Shown: positions 25,118 through 33,669 of the stretch, in pieces
How the letters are laid out: each line of letters begins with the position of its first letter
Position numbering within the stretch: the stretch's first letter is position 1
Assembly (NCBI GenBank): GCA_017746715.1
Contig: JAGHZQ010000086.1
Location: 1 to 56,656, forward strand
DNA: 56,656 bases
DNA from: Cyanobacteria bacterium SBLK
Lineage (GTDB): Bacteria > Cyanobacteriota > Cyanobacteriia > Cyanobacteriales > Spirulinaceae
Reading direction: 5' to 3'
Made by a program: the position numbers and the translations under genes
The notes under the pieces: model-generated
The model's database searches: none
Seen by the model: the letters and a program-made list of their open reading frames with translations, nothing else
What the model was told of the DNA's origin: nothing

Positions 25118-26671
25118 CTACCAGTTGCAGATTTGTCTGACGGCTGTTAGGGCTGAGTAACTGACTCCCGCAGTGCCTTCCCCCGGATGGGTAGAATCTC
25201 CGACCAACCAAAGATTTTGGATGGGGGTTCGCGTCCCGAAACCAAAGGGACCAAAGGTGGAAAGGCGCTGCCCGACTCCACCGACATATCCTTCGGCGCG
25301 TCCGGTAAAATGGGCAAAAGTACGAGGTGTTGCCGCTTCTTGGTGCAAGATAGTTGCAGGGGTGAGGTGAAAATAGTCTCCCAGACGGGCGATCGCGTCG
25401 CGGGTATAGTCGGCTTTTAACTGTTCGTAATCTTCCTTTGTCCCTCGCCACCATTGACGCGTATGGACAAAAGAAGAAGCTATAATCGTTCCTTTCCCCT
25501 CGGATGCGCGTCCGTCACCGGGTTTGCTAACCGAAACAAACAGAGAATTATTTTCGCCAATTTCGCCATTATAATCGTAGAGAAATTGTAAATGCGGCGG
25601 ACAATTTTCGGGAATGGCAGCACGATCGACTCCCAAATATACGACAAATGCCCCTGAAGGAGAAGGAAGTTTATCGATTCTGTATTGGTATTTTTTCCAG
25701 TTCAAAAAAGAAGTCGGTAAGAAAAAAGGAGGCGATAGGGATGGCGATCGCTCCCGATCTCCAACCAATTCTTGTAAGTTTTGTACCGTAACATTAGCAA
25801 CAATTTCTTCTGCTTCTTCTTGCCAAACTTCCCCAGTTTTTAGGTTGCGAATTTTTACGCCGATTGCTTTGCCCTTGTCGACAATAATTTGTTCGATGCG
25901 ATGGCGCATTCGTAATTCTCCCCCATGTTTTTTGAGGGCTTCTGTTAGGCGATCGCTCAATACCTGCATGCTGCCTTCGAGGTGAGACAATCCTTGGGGA
26001 GTTTGGGAAACTCCTAAAGCCGTCGCTGCATATAAAAGGGCAGTTTCCTCTGCGTTAACTTGGGAATATAATTTAAGCTGCATATCTAAAAATGTTCGCA
26101 AGCGGCGATCGCCAGATAAACCCAATAATCGCAGCGCATCTCCTACTGTCATCAAAGTAAAAGGAACGGTGATTAACGTATCCAAACGAATTGCCGAGAT
26201 TAATTGGCGAACATCCCATAAATTGCAAGGAGGCAATACCGGATCGCGAGATTGAAACTTCCAACTCGCCTGAAAGAGTGCATTCATTAATTGCCAAAAT
26301 CGTTCGCTACCGGGAAATTGTTTGGCTCTTTCTGCTTGCCATTTTTCTCGATCCCGCCAAACCTTTATCGGTTCGTTTTCCCTCGGTAAAAATACGGCAC
26401 AAGCAGGATCGCAATGGGTTGCATTTGGTAATTCTACTCCCAATTCTGTAAAAATACGATGGTGAATGCCTCCTGATTCTAATCCAGCAACTTGAGTCGC
26501 CCCGACATCAAAAATAAAGCCTTTGCGTTTAAAAGTCGAAGCACATCCACCGGGTACGATCGCGCTATCAAAAACGCACACTTTGTAGTCTCGACGAGCA
26601 AGTAATGCTGCTGTCGTTAATCCTCCAATTCCCGCACCAATGACAATAACTCGATGAGATGATTTCGTCAT
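25118..26671 (-). CDS. crtD: C-3',4' carotenoid desaturase CrtD
   Basis: A 517-residue FAD-dependent carotenoid desaturase. The N-terminal dinucleotide-binding motif is VIGAGIGGLTTAALLARR (about 10-27). The PGGCASTFKRKGFIFDVGAT segment is typical of the CrtI/CrtD/CrtH family, and the C-terminal motif LWLVGDSTHPGEGTAGVSYS is the flavin-binding signature. The HCDPACAVFLP and LQLKLYSQVNAEETALLYAA segments match the cyanobacterial CrtD subgroup, which introduces the 3',4' double bond during myxoxanthophyll synthesis. CrtH-type isomerase is the closest alternative. A short insert (GDRERSPSLSPPFFLPTSF) near residue 305 looks like an optional loop. The start at 26671 agrees with the family. Confidence 0.82.
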   Translation of the reverse strand: MTKSSHRVIVIGAGIGGLTTAALLARRDYKVCVFDSAIVPGGCASTFKRKGFIFDVGATQVAGLESGGIHHRIFTELGVELPNATHCDPACAVFLPRENEPIKVWRDREKWQAERAKQFPGSERFWQLMNALFQASWKFQSRDPVLPPCNLWDVRQLISAIRLDTLITVPFTLMTVGDALRLLGLSGDRRLRTFLDMQLKLYSQVNAEETALLYAATALGVSQTPQGLSHLEGSMQVLSDRLTEALKKHGGELRMRHRIEQIIVDKGKAIGVKIRNLKTGEVWQEEAEEIVANVTVQNLQELVGDRERSPSLSPPFFLPTSFLNWKKYQYRIDKLPSPSGAFVVYLGVDRAAIPENCPPHLQFLYDYNGEIGENNSLFVSVSKPGDGRASEGKGTIIASSFVHTRQWWRGTKEDYEQLKADYTRDAIARLGDYFHLTPATILHQEAATPRTFAHFTGRAEGYVGGVGQRLSTFGPFGFGTRTPIQNLWLVGDSTHPGEGTAGVSYSALTAVRQICNW

Positions 26672-26794
26672 ATCGTCCCAATAAAGACATTAAAAAATTA
26701 TAATTGATTTGTCGATTGTCAATGCAGCTACAATGTATTGTTTAACTGCGATCGCTTCTTGTTAAGAAACTCAAAAAGATTGTATACTTGATTC

Positions 26795-26912
26795 ATTATT
26801 CTTGCAGATTTTTAAAATTTACAGGACAAGGTAGATTTACATTTTTTGGGTCGAAAGAAGTCAAAATAGGTAAATCTCAAGTAATATCTCTTTTGAATTT
26901 TAACATATCAAA
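26795..26912 (-). pseudogene. Decayed 3' end of a type IV pilin-like gene
   Basis: On the minus strand one frame reads LKFKRDIT, a stop codon, then LPILTSFDPKNVNLPCPVNF and KNLQE before a stop. This aligns with the C-terminus of the adjacent intact gene (LKSQRNVDFSLSN to FSCPIDFENLEK). Only about 37 codons remain and no N-terminal part is visible, so it is a remnant of a third tandem copy. Confidence 0.65.
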
Positions 26913-26939
26913 AGCAGTTGAAGTCACAAAATTCTCTCA

Positions 26940-27545
26940 TTATTTTTCAAGATTCTCAAAATCGATCGGGCAGGAAAAGCGGGTATCTGTCTGGTGGGAA
27001 TTGGTAAAATTGGATAAGCTAAAATCGACATTTCTTTGAGATTTTAAGACACCAAGAGTAGATTTAGAACGGCAAACATTTAATTTAGGTTTTAATACAG
27101 CTGTGGTAGAGTCTCCCGCCATTTGTACAATTCCAAGATAAACGCTTAAGTTTTTGTATAGGGGATGGGCAATAGTCGCGATCGTGGATAAATCTTGCAA
27201 TTCAGATGTTAAGGATAGTGTCGTTTGAACGGGTTGACTGGGAAATAAAATTCTGTACGAATAGCTTTCAATCTCAGTATTCATTTCCAAATTTCCTAGC
27301 TGTCGTGTAAAGAGCCGATTATCGCGAAAATATTCTTGTTGTCTGCGAATAATTGTATTGAGGGTTTGTTCTGCTTCCATCTCCGTATATATTTCCGGCG
27401 TTAAGGATGGATTCACGATCAGGGAATACAAAATGGTAAGTCCCACCAACGTACCTCCATACAAAAACATCACTGCATATTCATCCAATTTAAAGTAGGA
27501 TTTCCATAAGGTATGCCAGAGATCCTTGTTTTTTCGATCGCTCAT
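26940..27545 (-). CDS. Type IV pilin-like G/H family protein
   Basis: A 201-residue protein. One membrane helix (AVMFLYGGTLVGLTILYSLI, about 20-40) is followed by EAEQTLNTIIRRQQEYFRDN and IESYSYRILFPS, the pattern of cyanobacterial type IV pilin-like G/H proteins (repeated Q-AY-ENG and YSY motifs). The classical prepilin cleavage site (Gly-Phe-Thr-Leu-Ile-Glu) is not present at the N-terminus, so it is probably membrane-anchored and not assembled as a normal pilin. A C-terminal FSCPIDF cysteine may pair with Cys in the NVCRSKS segment. ATG at 27545 gives the same MSDR start as its paralogue. It is one of four tandem copies, two of which are decayed. Confidence 0.75.
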   Translation of the reverse strand: MSDRKNKDLWHTLWKSYFKLDEYAVMFLYGGTLVGLTILYSLIVNPSLTPEIYTEMEAEQTLNTIIRRQQEYFRDNRLFTRQLGNLEMNTEIESYSYRILFPSQPVQTTLSLTSELQDLSTIATIAHPLYKNLSVYLGIVQMAGDSTTAVLKPKLNVCRSKSTLGVLKSQRNVDFSLSNFTNSHQTDTRFSCPIDFENLEK

Positions 27546-27582
27546 TTCATCACATCCTAGAAAAGATCGTGGATTTCTCTCA

Positions 27583-27732
27583 TTATCCCCCAAGATTTTC
27601 AAAATGAACCGGGCAAGAAAAATTAGTATTCGTCTGGTATAAACCTACAACCATAGCACCATCAACTCGATTGCGCTTTTGCTGAGAATTGCGATCGCCT
27701 CTGCTGTTATTTTTATTACGCAAATCTTTCAT
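27583..27732 (-). pseudogene. Second pilin-like 3' remnant
   Basis: A 49-codon frame whose last 22 residues (VGLYQTNTNFSCPVHFENLG) match the C-terminus of the neighbouring intact pilin-like protein (HQTDTRFSCPIDFENL). The first half (KDLRNKNNSRGDRNSQQKRN) has no counterpart, and no membrane helix or pilin core is present. It appears to be what is left of a tandem copy after an internal deletion. It could still be translated from its ATG at 27732. Confidence 0.6.
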
Positions 27733-27777
27733 TGTTTATCCTTCTTCAAACAAGTCAGATCTCGACTGAGATTTGCT

Positions 27778-28377
27778 TTAACTCATTTTTGTAAAACCAG
27801 TCGGGCAGGTCATTGTAGCATCTTCATTATTTTGTCTGGGAGACGAAAACTTAGAAAACCACAACATTTTATCTTTTGAGGATTTCAACTTTTCAAAGGA
27901 TTTTTCAGAGCGACATCGAATCGAATAATTTCTCAATTCTTTTGTGGCAGAATCGATCGCCAACCATTCCATCGCCAAATAGGTTCTTAAACCTTCGCTT
28001 TTAGGATAAGCAATGCTGGCGATCGCGGGGAAATTTTGAGTTTTGGGCATTGATGACTGCGTATGAGTAGGATAACTGGGATAGACAATTCGATAAGAAT
28101 AATCGTTTGTCTCCCAGCGTATCCCGAGTCCCAAATCTACGATTTTCCGTGCAAAGGTTTTGTTCTCAAAGAAATATGCCTGCTGGCCGCGGGAAATCGC
28201 ACCAATATTAAGATGTCCTTCCACCTGCTTTGCCTTCCTTGCCATGACCAAGAGAGGTGAAACTGTTATATAGTAGCTTGCATAAAGAATCGAGATCCCA
28301 TACAAAAATGCGGTTATTCCTCTATTAAATCTATGCTGAGAATTTGTTTGTAGCTCGTCATGACCGCGATCGCTCAT
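27778..28377 (-). CDS. Type IV pilin-like G/H family protein (paralogue)
   Basis: A 199-residue paralogue of the 26940-27545 protein. It has one membrane helix (GITAFLYGISILYASYYITV), then ISRGQQAYFFENKTFARKIV and TNDYSYRIVYPS, and a C-terminal TCPTGFTKM cysteine segment. Both intact proteins start MSDR and share the order helix, Q-A/E-Y-F-NK motif, YSYRI strand and C-terminal CP motif. There is no canonical prepilin cleavage site. It begins 152 bp from the divergent Ser/Thr kinase gene. Confidence 0.75.
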   Translation of the reverse strand: MSDRGHDELQTNSQHRFNRGITAFLYGISILYASYYITVSPLLVMARKAKQVEGHLNIGAISRGQQAYFFENKTFARKIVDLGLGIRWETNDYSYRIVYPSYPTHTQSSMPKTQNFPAIASIAYPKSEGLRTYLAMEWLAIDSATKELRNYSIRCRSEKSFEKLKSSKDKMLWFSKFSSPRQNNEDATMTCPTGFTKMS

Positions 28378-28529
28378 CTGCTTTTACCTTCTCAATATTA
28401 TAGATATACCGTATCGGCTACAGCCGCGATCGCCAAATTTCCTCATTTTGCTCAAAAAATTAATCTCGATCTTGATGAAATTTGGATTCTCCTTGTTGTA
28501 GCGTTGGAAGATAGAGTTACGATCTTGCG

Positions 28530-29900
28530 ATGACTTATCCAGATTTTACGAACTATGGCTACCAAATCGTTCGAGAATTAGGGCACAATCGGGCCGGGGG
28601 TCGCGTGACCTACTTGGCAACAGAACTGAATACCAACAATTCTGTGGTCGTAAAGCAATTTCAGTTTGCTCGCAGTGCGACCCAATGGTCGGAATATCAG
28701 GCTCACGAACAAGAAATAAAAGTTTTAAAAAATCTCAACCATCCCTGTATTCCTCGCTATTTAGATTCTTTTCCAACGGCAAGTGGTTTTTGTACGATCC
28801 AAGAATATAAAAATGCTTCTTCTTTAGTCATTTCTCCTCAACCGACCCAGCAAGAAATTCAGCACGTCATACGTTCGGAAAATGCAAAAGTATATATCAA
28901 GCAACCTCGTCAATGGACTCCCCAAGAAGTCAAAAGTATTGCAATTTCGGTCTTAGAAATTCTCAAATATTTGCATACTCGCATTCCTCCCGTTATTCAT
29001 CGCGATTTAAAACCCGAAAATATTCTCGTTGACGATCGCATGAATGTTTATTTGGTCGATTTTGGTTTTGCTCGCATTGGTGGCGGAGAAGTTGCCGCGA
29101 GTAGCGTGGTTAAAGGAACATTGGGTTTTATGCCGCCAGAACAAATGTTTAATCGCCAACTTTTGCCCGCATCGGATCTGTATAGTTTGGGGGCAACTTT
29201 AATCTGTTTGCTGACGGGAACGCCTTCTCTAGAAATTGGTAGTTTAATGGATGAAATGGGACGAATTCAGTTTAGAACCCATAAGGCTGTTACTAAAGTT
29301 CATTCTACCTTTTTGGATTGGTTGGAAAAAATGGTCGCACCTCAAGCGAAAAACCGCTATTCTTCTGCGGAAGAGGCCTTAGAGCATTTAATCCCTTTAC
29401 CCTTGGAGATTCGCGATCGCTTCCCGATGAAAAAAATCGCCTTGTTGGCAGGTATTGCCACAGGTTTGGCGATCGCGGTTTTCGCTGGCTTCGAGTCAAG
29501 ATATCCCGGTTTAATCGGTAACAATGCTGCAATTGGGGAGGATATTGCAATTTTAGCAGGGGAAAATGTTGTTCTATCGAGGGGGAATATCGATGGTGAG
29601 AGCGTGACTTTTCAAGAAAACGGCGATCGCATTATTTTTGAGATCGACATCCCCGATTTAAAAAGTGCCTTGGCGCGGCCTGCAAGTGGTTCAATTAAAG
29701 GAACCTGTCAAATTTTCGATGGTGCGGGGGTCTTGGTGGGTTTGGGTCAATCGACATTAGAGGCAAAATCGGGCAAGCTGAAGGCTTGGTGTCCCTATGA
29801 ATGGTCTGGGGACGAACAATTGGGGCTTTGGACATTTCAATTTTTTGCCGATGGAAGATTGACCCGAGAAAAAAGATTTACCGTTGCCAAAAGTCAATAA
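28530..29900 (+). CDS. Membrane-anchored Ser/Thr protein kinase
   Basis: A 456-residue Hanks-type kinase. Lys42 (VVVKQF) is the ATP lysine, catalytic Asp159 is in HRDLKPEN, and the metal-binding Asp177 is in DFGFA. GTLGFMPPEQ forms the activation-segment end. The kinase domain ends at about 290. A membrane helix follows (IALLAGIATGLAIAVFAGF), then about 130 residues outside the membrane with no domain I recognise. That part is rich in beta strand (SVTFQENGDRIIFEIDIPDL) and may sense an external signal. It is a single-gene unit ahead of the carbamoyltransferase cluster and divergent from the pilin-like genes. Confidence 0.92.
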   Translation: MTYPDFTNYGYQIVRELGHNRAGGRVTYLATELNTNNSVVVKQFQFARSATQWSEYQAHEQEIKVLKNLNHPCIPRYLDSFPTASGFCTIQEYKNASSLVISPQPTQQEIQHVIRSENAKVYIKQPRQWTPQEVKSIAISVLEILKYLHTRIPPVIHRDLKPENILVDDRMNVYLVDFGFARIGGGEVAASSVVKGTLGFMPPEQMFNRQLLPASDLYSLGATLICLLTGTPSLEIGSLMDEMGRIQFRTHKAVTKVHSTFLDWLEKMVAPQAKNRYSSAEEALEHLIPLPLEIRDRFPMKKIALLAGIATGLAIAVFAGFESRYPGLIGNNAAIGEDIAILAGENVVLSRGNIDGESVTFQENGDRIIFEIDIPDLKSALARPASGSIKGTCQIFDGAGVLVGLGQSTLEAKSGKLKAWCPYEWSGDEQLGLWTFQFFADGRLTREKRFTVAKSQ

Positions 29901-29977
29901 AAAAGCGTTTCCTACAGTCTGGTCCGTGTATCGGAGCGATCGCAATTCCAGCGCAACTGCTAGGATATGAAATCAAC

Positions 29978-30020
29978 GAACCCACCCCCAACCCGACCCA
30001 CCCCCAACCCCTCCCAAGAG
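29978..30020 (+). repeat. C-rich intergenic repeat with GGGGAGG partner
   Basis: CCACCCCCAACCCGACCCAC followed by CCCCAACCCCTCCCAAGAGG between the kinase and carbamoyltransferase genes. Very similar DNA is embedded in frame in the second hybrid kinase at 11475-11535. CCTCCC/GGGAGG can form a short hairpin. Confidence 0.65.
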
Positions 30021-30051
30021 GGGAGGCTAATACGAGAGCAATCGATAACCA

Positions 30052-31890
30052 ATGCACATTCTCGGAATCTCTGCCTATTACCACGATAGCGCCGCCGCCC
30101 TCATCCAAGACGGGCAAATCCTCGCCGCCGCCCAAGAAGAGCGATTTTCTCGCAAGAAACACGATGCCAGATTCCCCGGAGGGGCGATCGCTTACTGCTT
30201 GCAAGCTGCTGAGATTCCTCTGAAAAAACTCGATTATATTGTTTTTTACGAAAAACCTTTTATTACTTTTGAGAGACTCCTCGAAACTTATCTCGCTTAT
30301 GCCCCCCGAGGCTTCCGTTCTTTTGTTGCTGCGATGTCTGCATGGTTGCAAGAAAAACTGTATTTAAAAACCATCCTGAAAAAAGAACTCGCTCGCCTCG
30401 GAGATTGTAAAGTCAAAGAACTCCCTCCCCTTCTCTTCAGCGAACACCATCAATCCCATGCTGCTTCGGCTTTCTTCCCCAGTCCCTTTCCCCAAGCGGC
30501 AATACTCTGTCTCGATGCCGTGGGAGAATGGGCGACCACTTCTCTTTGGTGGGGAGAAAATAACCGACTCGTTCCTCAATGGGAGATTCATTTTCCTCAC
30601 TCTCTCGGAATGCTGTATTCCGCTTTCACTTATTACACGGGATTTAAGGTTAATTCCGGGGAATACAAACTTATGGGATTGGCGCCCTATGGCGAACCCA
30701 AATACATTCATCTCATCCTCGATTATCTCCTCGATCTCAAAGAGGACGGGACATTCCGGCTGAATATGGACTATTTCAACTACGCCACCGGATTGACTAT
30801 GACTAATGGAAAATTTCATCGCCTCTTCGGTGCGCCTCCTCGCCAACGAGAGAGCCAAATTAGTCAACGAGATATGGATATCGCCGCCTCAGTCCAAAAA
30901 GTGACCGAAGAAATCGTCCTGCGTTTGGCAAAAACCGCACGTCGAGAATTAGAAGCGGACTATCTTTGTTTGGCGGGAGGAGTTGCCCTCAATTGCGTTA
31001 CTAACGGGCGTTTATTGCGCGAGGGACTTTTTCGGGATATTTGGATTCAACCCGCCGCAGGAGATGCGGGAGGGGCAATTGGAGCAGCTTTGGCCATTTG
31101 GTATCAATATTGCGATCGCGATCGTCAAATTTCCTCCGCCGATGCCATGCAAGGAGCTTATTTAGGACCGCGTTTTAGTAATGAGGAAATTCGTCAATAT
31201 CTCGATGATATTGGCGCAAAATATATCCATCTCGAAGATGAAAAATTAATGCCGGACTTGGCAGAAATTTTAGATAGGGGAAATGTTGTGGGATGGTTTC
31301 AAGGTCGGATGGAATTCGGACCCCGCGCCCTCGGAAATCGTTCGATTATCGGCGATCCTCGCAATACGAAAATGCAGTCTGTTATGAACTTAAAAATTAA
31401 ATATCGCGAGTCTTTTCGTCCTTTTGCGCCATCGGTTTTAGAAGAACGAGTTTCCGATTATTTTGCTTTAGATCGCCAGAGTCCTTATATGCTATTAGTT
31501 GCACCCGTGCGAGAAGAATTGCATATTCCCATAACAGAGGAACAACAACAATTATTCGGCATTGAAAAGTTAAAAATTCCCCGCTCTACCCTGCCGGCAA
31601 TTACTCATGTCAATTATTCCGCTCGCGTGCAAACAGTAAACGCAAAAATAAATCCTCGCTATTACGATCTTCTGAGTCATTTTGAAGCTAAAACCGGGTG
31701 TGGTGTTTTAGTTAATACATCTTTTAACGTTCGCGGAGAACCCATTGTTTGCACCCCCGAAGATGCCTATCGCTGTTTTATGCGGACGGAAATGGACTAT
31801 CTGGTTTTAGAAAATTACTTGCTGGCAAAAACCAACCAACCTCAATGGAAAAAAGATGAGTCTTGGCAAGATGAGTTTGAGTTAGATTAA
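30052..31890 (+). CDS. NodU/CmcH-type O-carbamoyltransferase
   Basis: A 612-residue carbamoyltransferase of the NodU/CmcH/TobZ family. These use carbamoyl phosphate and ATP to carbamoylate hydroxyl groups of sugars or natural products. The N-terminal Kae1-like domain begins HILGISAYYHDSAAALIQDG and includes the metal/nucleotide site SEHHQSHAASAFFPSPF. The C-terminal YrdC-like-associated part includes GNRSIIGDPRN, RPFAPSVLEE and NTSFNVRGEPIVCTPEDA. It heads a tight plus-strand cluster with an SxtJ-like protein, DUF5989 and an SGNH hydrolase. That grouping recurs in bacteria near glycan genes. The substrate is unknown; surface polysaccharide is the best guess. Confidence 0.9.
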   Translation: MHILGISAYYHDSAAALIQDGQILAAAQEERFSRKKHDARFPGGAIAYCLQAAEIPLKKLDYIVFYEKPFITFERLLETYLAYAPRGFRSFVAAMSAWLQEKLYLKTILKKELARLGDCKVKELPPLLFSEHHQSHAASAFFPSPFPQAAILCLDAVGEWATTSLWWGENNRLVPQWEIHFPHSLGMLYSAFTYYTGFKVNSGEYKLMGLAPYGEPKYIHLILDYLLDLKEDGTFRLNMDYFNYATGLTMTNGKFHRLFGAPPRQRESQISQRDMDIAASVQKVTEEIVLRLAKTARRELEADYLCLAGGVALNCVTNGRLLREGLFRDIWIQPAAGDAGGAIGAALAIWYQYCDRDRQISSADAMQGAYLGPRFSNEEIRQYLDDIGAKYIHLEDEKLMPDLAEILDRGNVVGWFQGRMEFGPRALGNRSIIGDPRNTKMQSVMNLKIKYRESFRPFAPSVLEERVSDYFALDRQSPYMLLVAPVREELHIPITEEQQQLFGIEKLKIPRSTLPAITHVNYSARVQTVNAKINPRYYDLLSHFEAKTGCGVLVNTSFNVRGEPIVCTPEDAYRCFMRTEMDYLVLENYLLAKTNQPQWKKDESWQDEFELD

Positions 31891-31957
31891 TTGCCTTCAT
31901 TTTACCTTAATCTCTCCCAAGAAAGAAGAAAAAAATCAATAACTAAAAATAAAAACA

Positions 31958-32356
31958 ATGGAATTAAAACAAAATAAGAAAGAATTGCGTCAATTTGGAA
32001 TGCTTTTAGGGACTTTCTTTCCTCTTCTTTTTGGCTTGATTTTACCTTGGTTGTGGGGTCATGATTTCTCCTTATTACCTTGGATTTTGGGGAGTGTCTT
32101 TTGGGTTCTCGCGATCGCATTTCCCATTTCGCTCCAACCCATCTATCGAGTATGGATGAAGATTGCCGAAATTTTGGCTTGGGTTAACTCGCGAATTATT
32201 CTGGGAATCATCTTTTTTGCGATGGTGACCCCAATGGGGTTTATAATGCGTTTGCTACAGCGAGATCCGATGGCGCGAAAATACGATCGCCAAGTGGCAA
32301 CCTATCGCATCGGCAGTCAAAAACGCAGTCGAGAAAGTATGGAGAAACCTTACTAA
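31958..32356 (+). CDS. SxtJ-like membrane protein
   Basis: A 132-residue membrane protein with three hydrophobic segments (LLGTFFPLLFGLILPWLWG, LPWILGSVFWVLAIAFPISL and IILGIIFFAMVTPMGFIMRL). The last is followed by RDPMARKYD. This matches the SxtJ family, named from the saxitoxin cluster and regularly found beside NodU-type carbamoyltransferases. The role is not established; a membrane partner of the carbamoyltransferase is inferred from context. Its TAA overlaps the next ATG by one base. Confidence 0.8.
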   Translation: MELKQNKKELRQFGMLLGTFFPLLFGLILPWLWGHDFSLLPWILGSVFWVLAIAFPISLQPIYRVWMKIAEILAWVNSRIILGIIFFAMVTPMGFIMRLLQRDPMARKYDRQVATYRIGSQKRSRESMEKPY

Positions 32357-32508
32357 TGCTAGATTTAATTAAAGATCTTTGGGGATTTCTCAACGAACGG
32401 AAAAAATATTGGCTTGCTCCTTTAATTATTGCTTTGGTGGTATTGGGGGCGTTAATTGTCTTTACCCAAGGTTCCGCGATCGCGCCTTTTATTTATACCC
32501 TGTTTTAG
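32356..32508 (+). CDS. DUF5989 small membrane protein
   Basis: A 50-residue protein translated from the TAATG overlap with the SxtJ-like gene. It reads MLDLIKDLWGFLNERKKYWL, then one membrane helix (PLIIALVVLGALIVFTQGSA), then a short FIYTLF end. The LWxFLxxRKKYWLxP signature is that of DUF5989, which sits between sxtJ-like and other genes in carbamoyltransferase clusters. Function is unknown. It ends 9 bp before the SGNH hydrolase start, so the four genes are probably one operon. Confidence 0.85.
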   Translation: MLDLIKDLWGFLNERKKYWLAPLIIALVVLGALIVFTQGSAIAPFIYTLF

Positions 32509-32517
32509 CATTCGAGT

Positions 32518-33663
32518 ATGAAATTCAAACAATTTCTCGACACGCTTAAAAGCTATACTATAATTGGTCTGATTACATTTCTATTTCTAGAGATTGCTTT
32601 TCAGTTCTCCAGTCTCGAACCTTTACAAAATTTACCGGGTTTTAATAATTTATATAAAGTATCCGATCGCGACAAATTTGGCGATAGTGCTTGCGGTTCC
32701 TATTGGTGGAAGTCTCAATATATCCAGCGTTACGAGAGCGATCGCGGACTCATGCGCGATGCTCGTTTAAACGATCCTCATCCCACGCGAGGTTGGACTC
32801 CCAGAGCCAATCTTAATGTTAGTATTGGTGATGTAACTTATACCACAAACCAACAAGGTCATCGTGCCTTACAAGATTACGAACCTAATTCCGAACGGTA
32901 TACCATTTTAGTGGTTGGCGATTCTTATAGTTTTGGAATCGATACCGATGATTCCTTTCTCTGGACAAATTTATTGCAGGCAAAAGACAAGCGATTAAAT
33001 ATTATTAATTTAGGCGTTGCCGGTTATGGTTTAGATCAAATCTATATTACCTTAAAAGAAACGATCGCGCTTTATAAACCCAATCTGGTTATTGCGGCTT
33101 TTATTTCTGATGATATCTTTCGGATGAGATTTAATTTTCGAGATTACAAAAAGCCACAGTTAAAAATTAGAGGGAATGAATTAATTGTTAGCAATACTCC
33201 TATTGGGAACTTAGAAGAAACCTATCGGGAAGTCAAGCAAGAATTACGATGGAAGGTCATTCCGGTTGTAAAGCTCGATGATGTTCTTTATAACTTATCT
33301 GTTTCCTGTCGAGAAGTGAGTTATAAATTAGCCAGTAAAACGTTCTTGGAAATGCAAAAAATTTCGATCGAAAATGAAGCAGAATTTCTTCTAACCTACC
33401 TTGCCAGTTCTCCAGAGGTTGAGAATCCCGACCATACCAGCTATGGAGAAAAAGTTCTCCAGCAATTTATAATCGAAAATCCCATGACTCATCTCAATAC
33501 TCGCCCGTATTTTTTAGAAGGAAACGAACGAGGTGAGAATTATCACGGCGGACACTATCAAAAAGCCGAATCTAGTTTGGTCAGCAATATCATTTATGAT
33601 AAAATAACGAGCTTAGACTCTTTTCATACATTTATTGCCGATCGCATTGCCCCATCCCCTTAA
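32518..33663 (+). CDS. SGNH/GDSL-type hydrolase-like protein
   Basis: A 381-residue protein with an N-terminal membrane anchor (YTIIGLITFLFLEIAFQF), then an SGNH fold. The nucleophile block is VVGDSYSFGIDTDD, the Gly block is NLGVAGYGLDQ, and the Asn block may be replaced by AAFISDDIF. A C-terminal NYHGGHYQKAESSL segment could supply the catalytic His (block V). Such proteins act as O-acyl esterases or acyltransferases on glycans. It closes the carbamoyltransferase cluster. The next gene, thrB, begins 6 bp later. Confidence 0.78.
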   Translation: MKFKQFLDTLKSYTIIGLITFLFLEIAFQFSSLEPLQNLPGFNNLYKVSDRDKFGDSACGSYWWKSQYIQRYESDRGLMRDARLNDPHPTRGWTPRANLNVSIGDVTYTTNQQGHRALQDYEPNSERYTILVVGDSYSFGIDTDDSFLWTNLLQAKDKRLNIINLGVAGYGLDQIYITLKETIALYKPNLVIAAFISDDIFRMRFNFRDYKKPQLKIRGNELIVSNTPIGNLEETYREVKQELRWKVIPVVKLDDVLYNLSVSCREVSYKLASKTFLEMQKISIENEAEFLLTYLASSPEVENPDHTSYGEKVLQQFIIENPMTHLNTRPYFLEGNERGENYHGGHYQKAESSLVSNIIYDKITSLDSFHTFIADRIAPSP

Positions 33664-33669
33664 ACTCGA

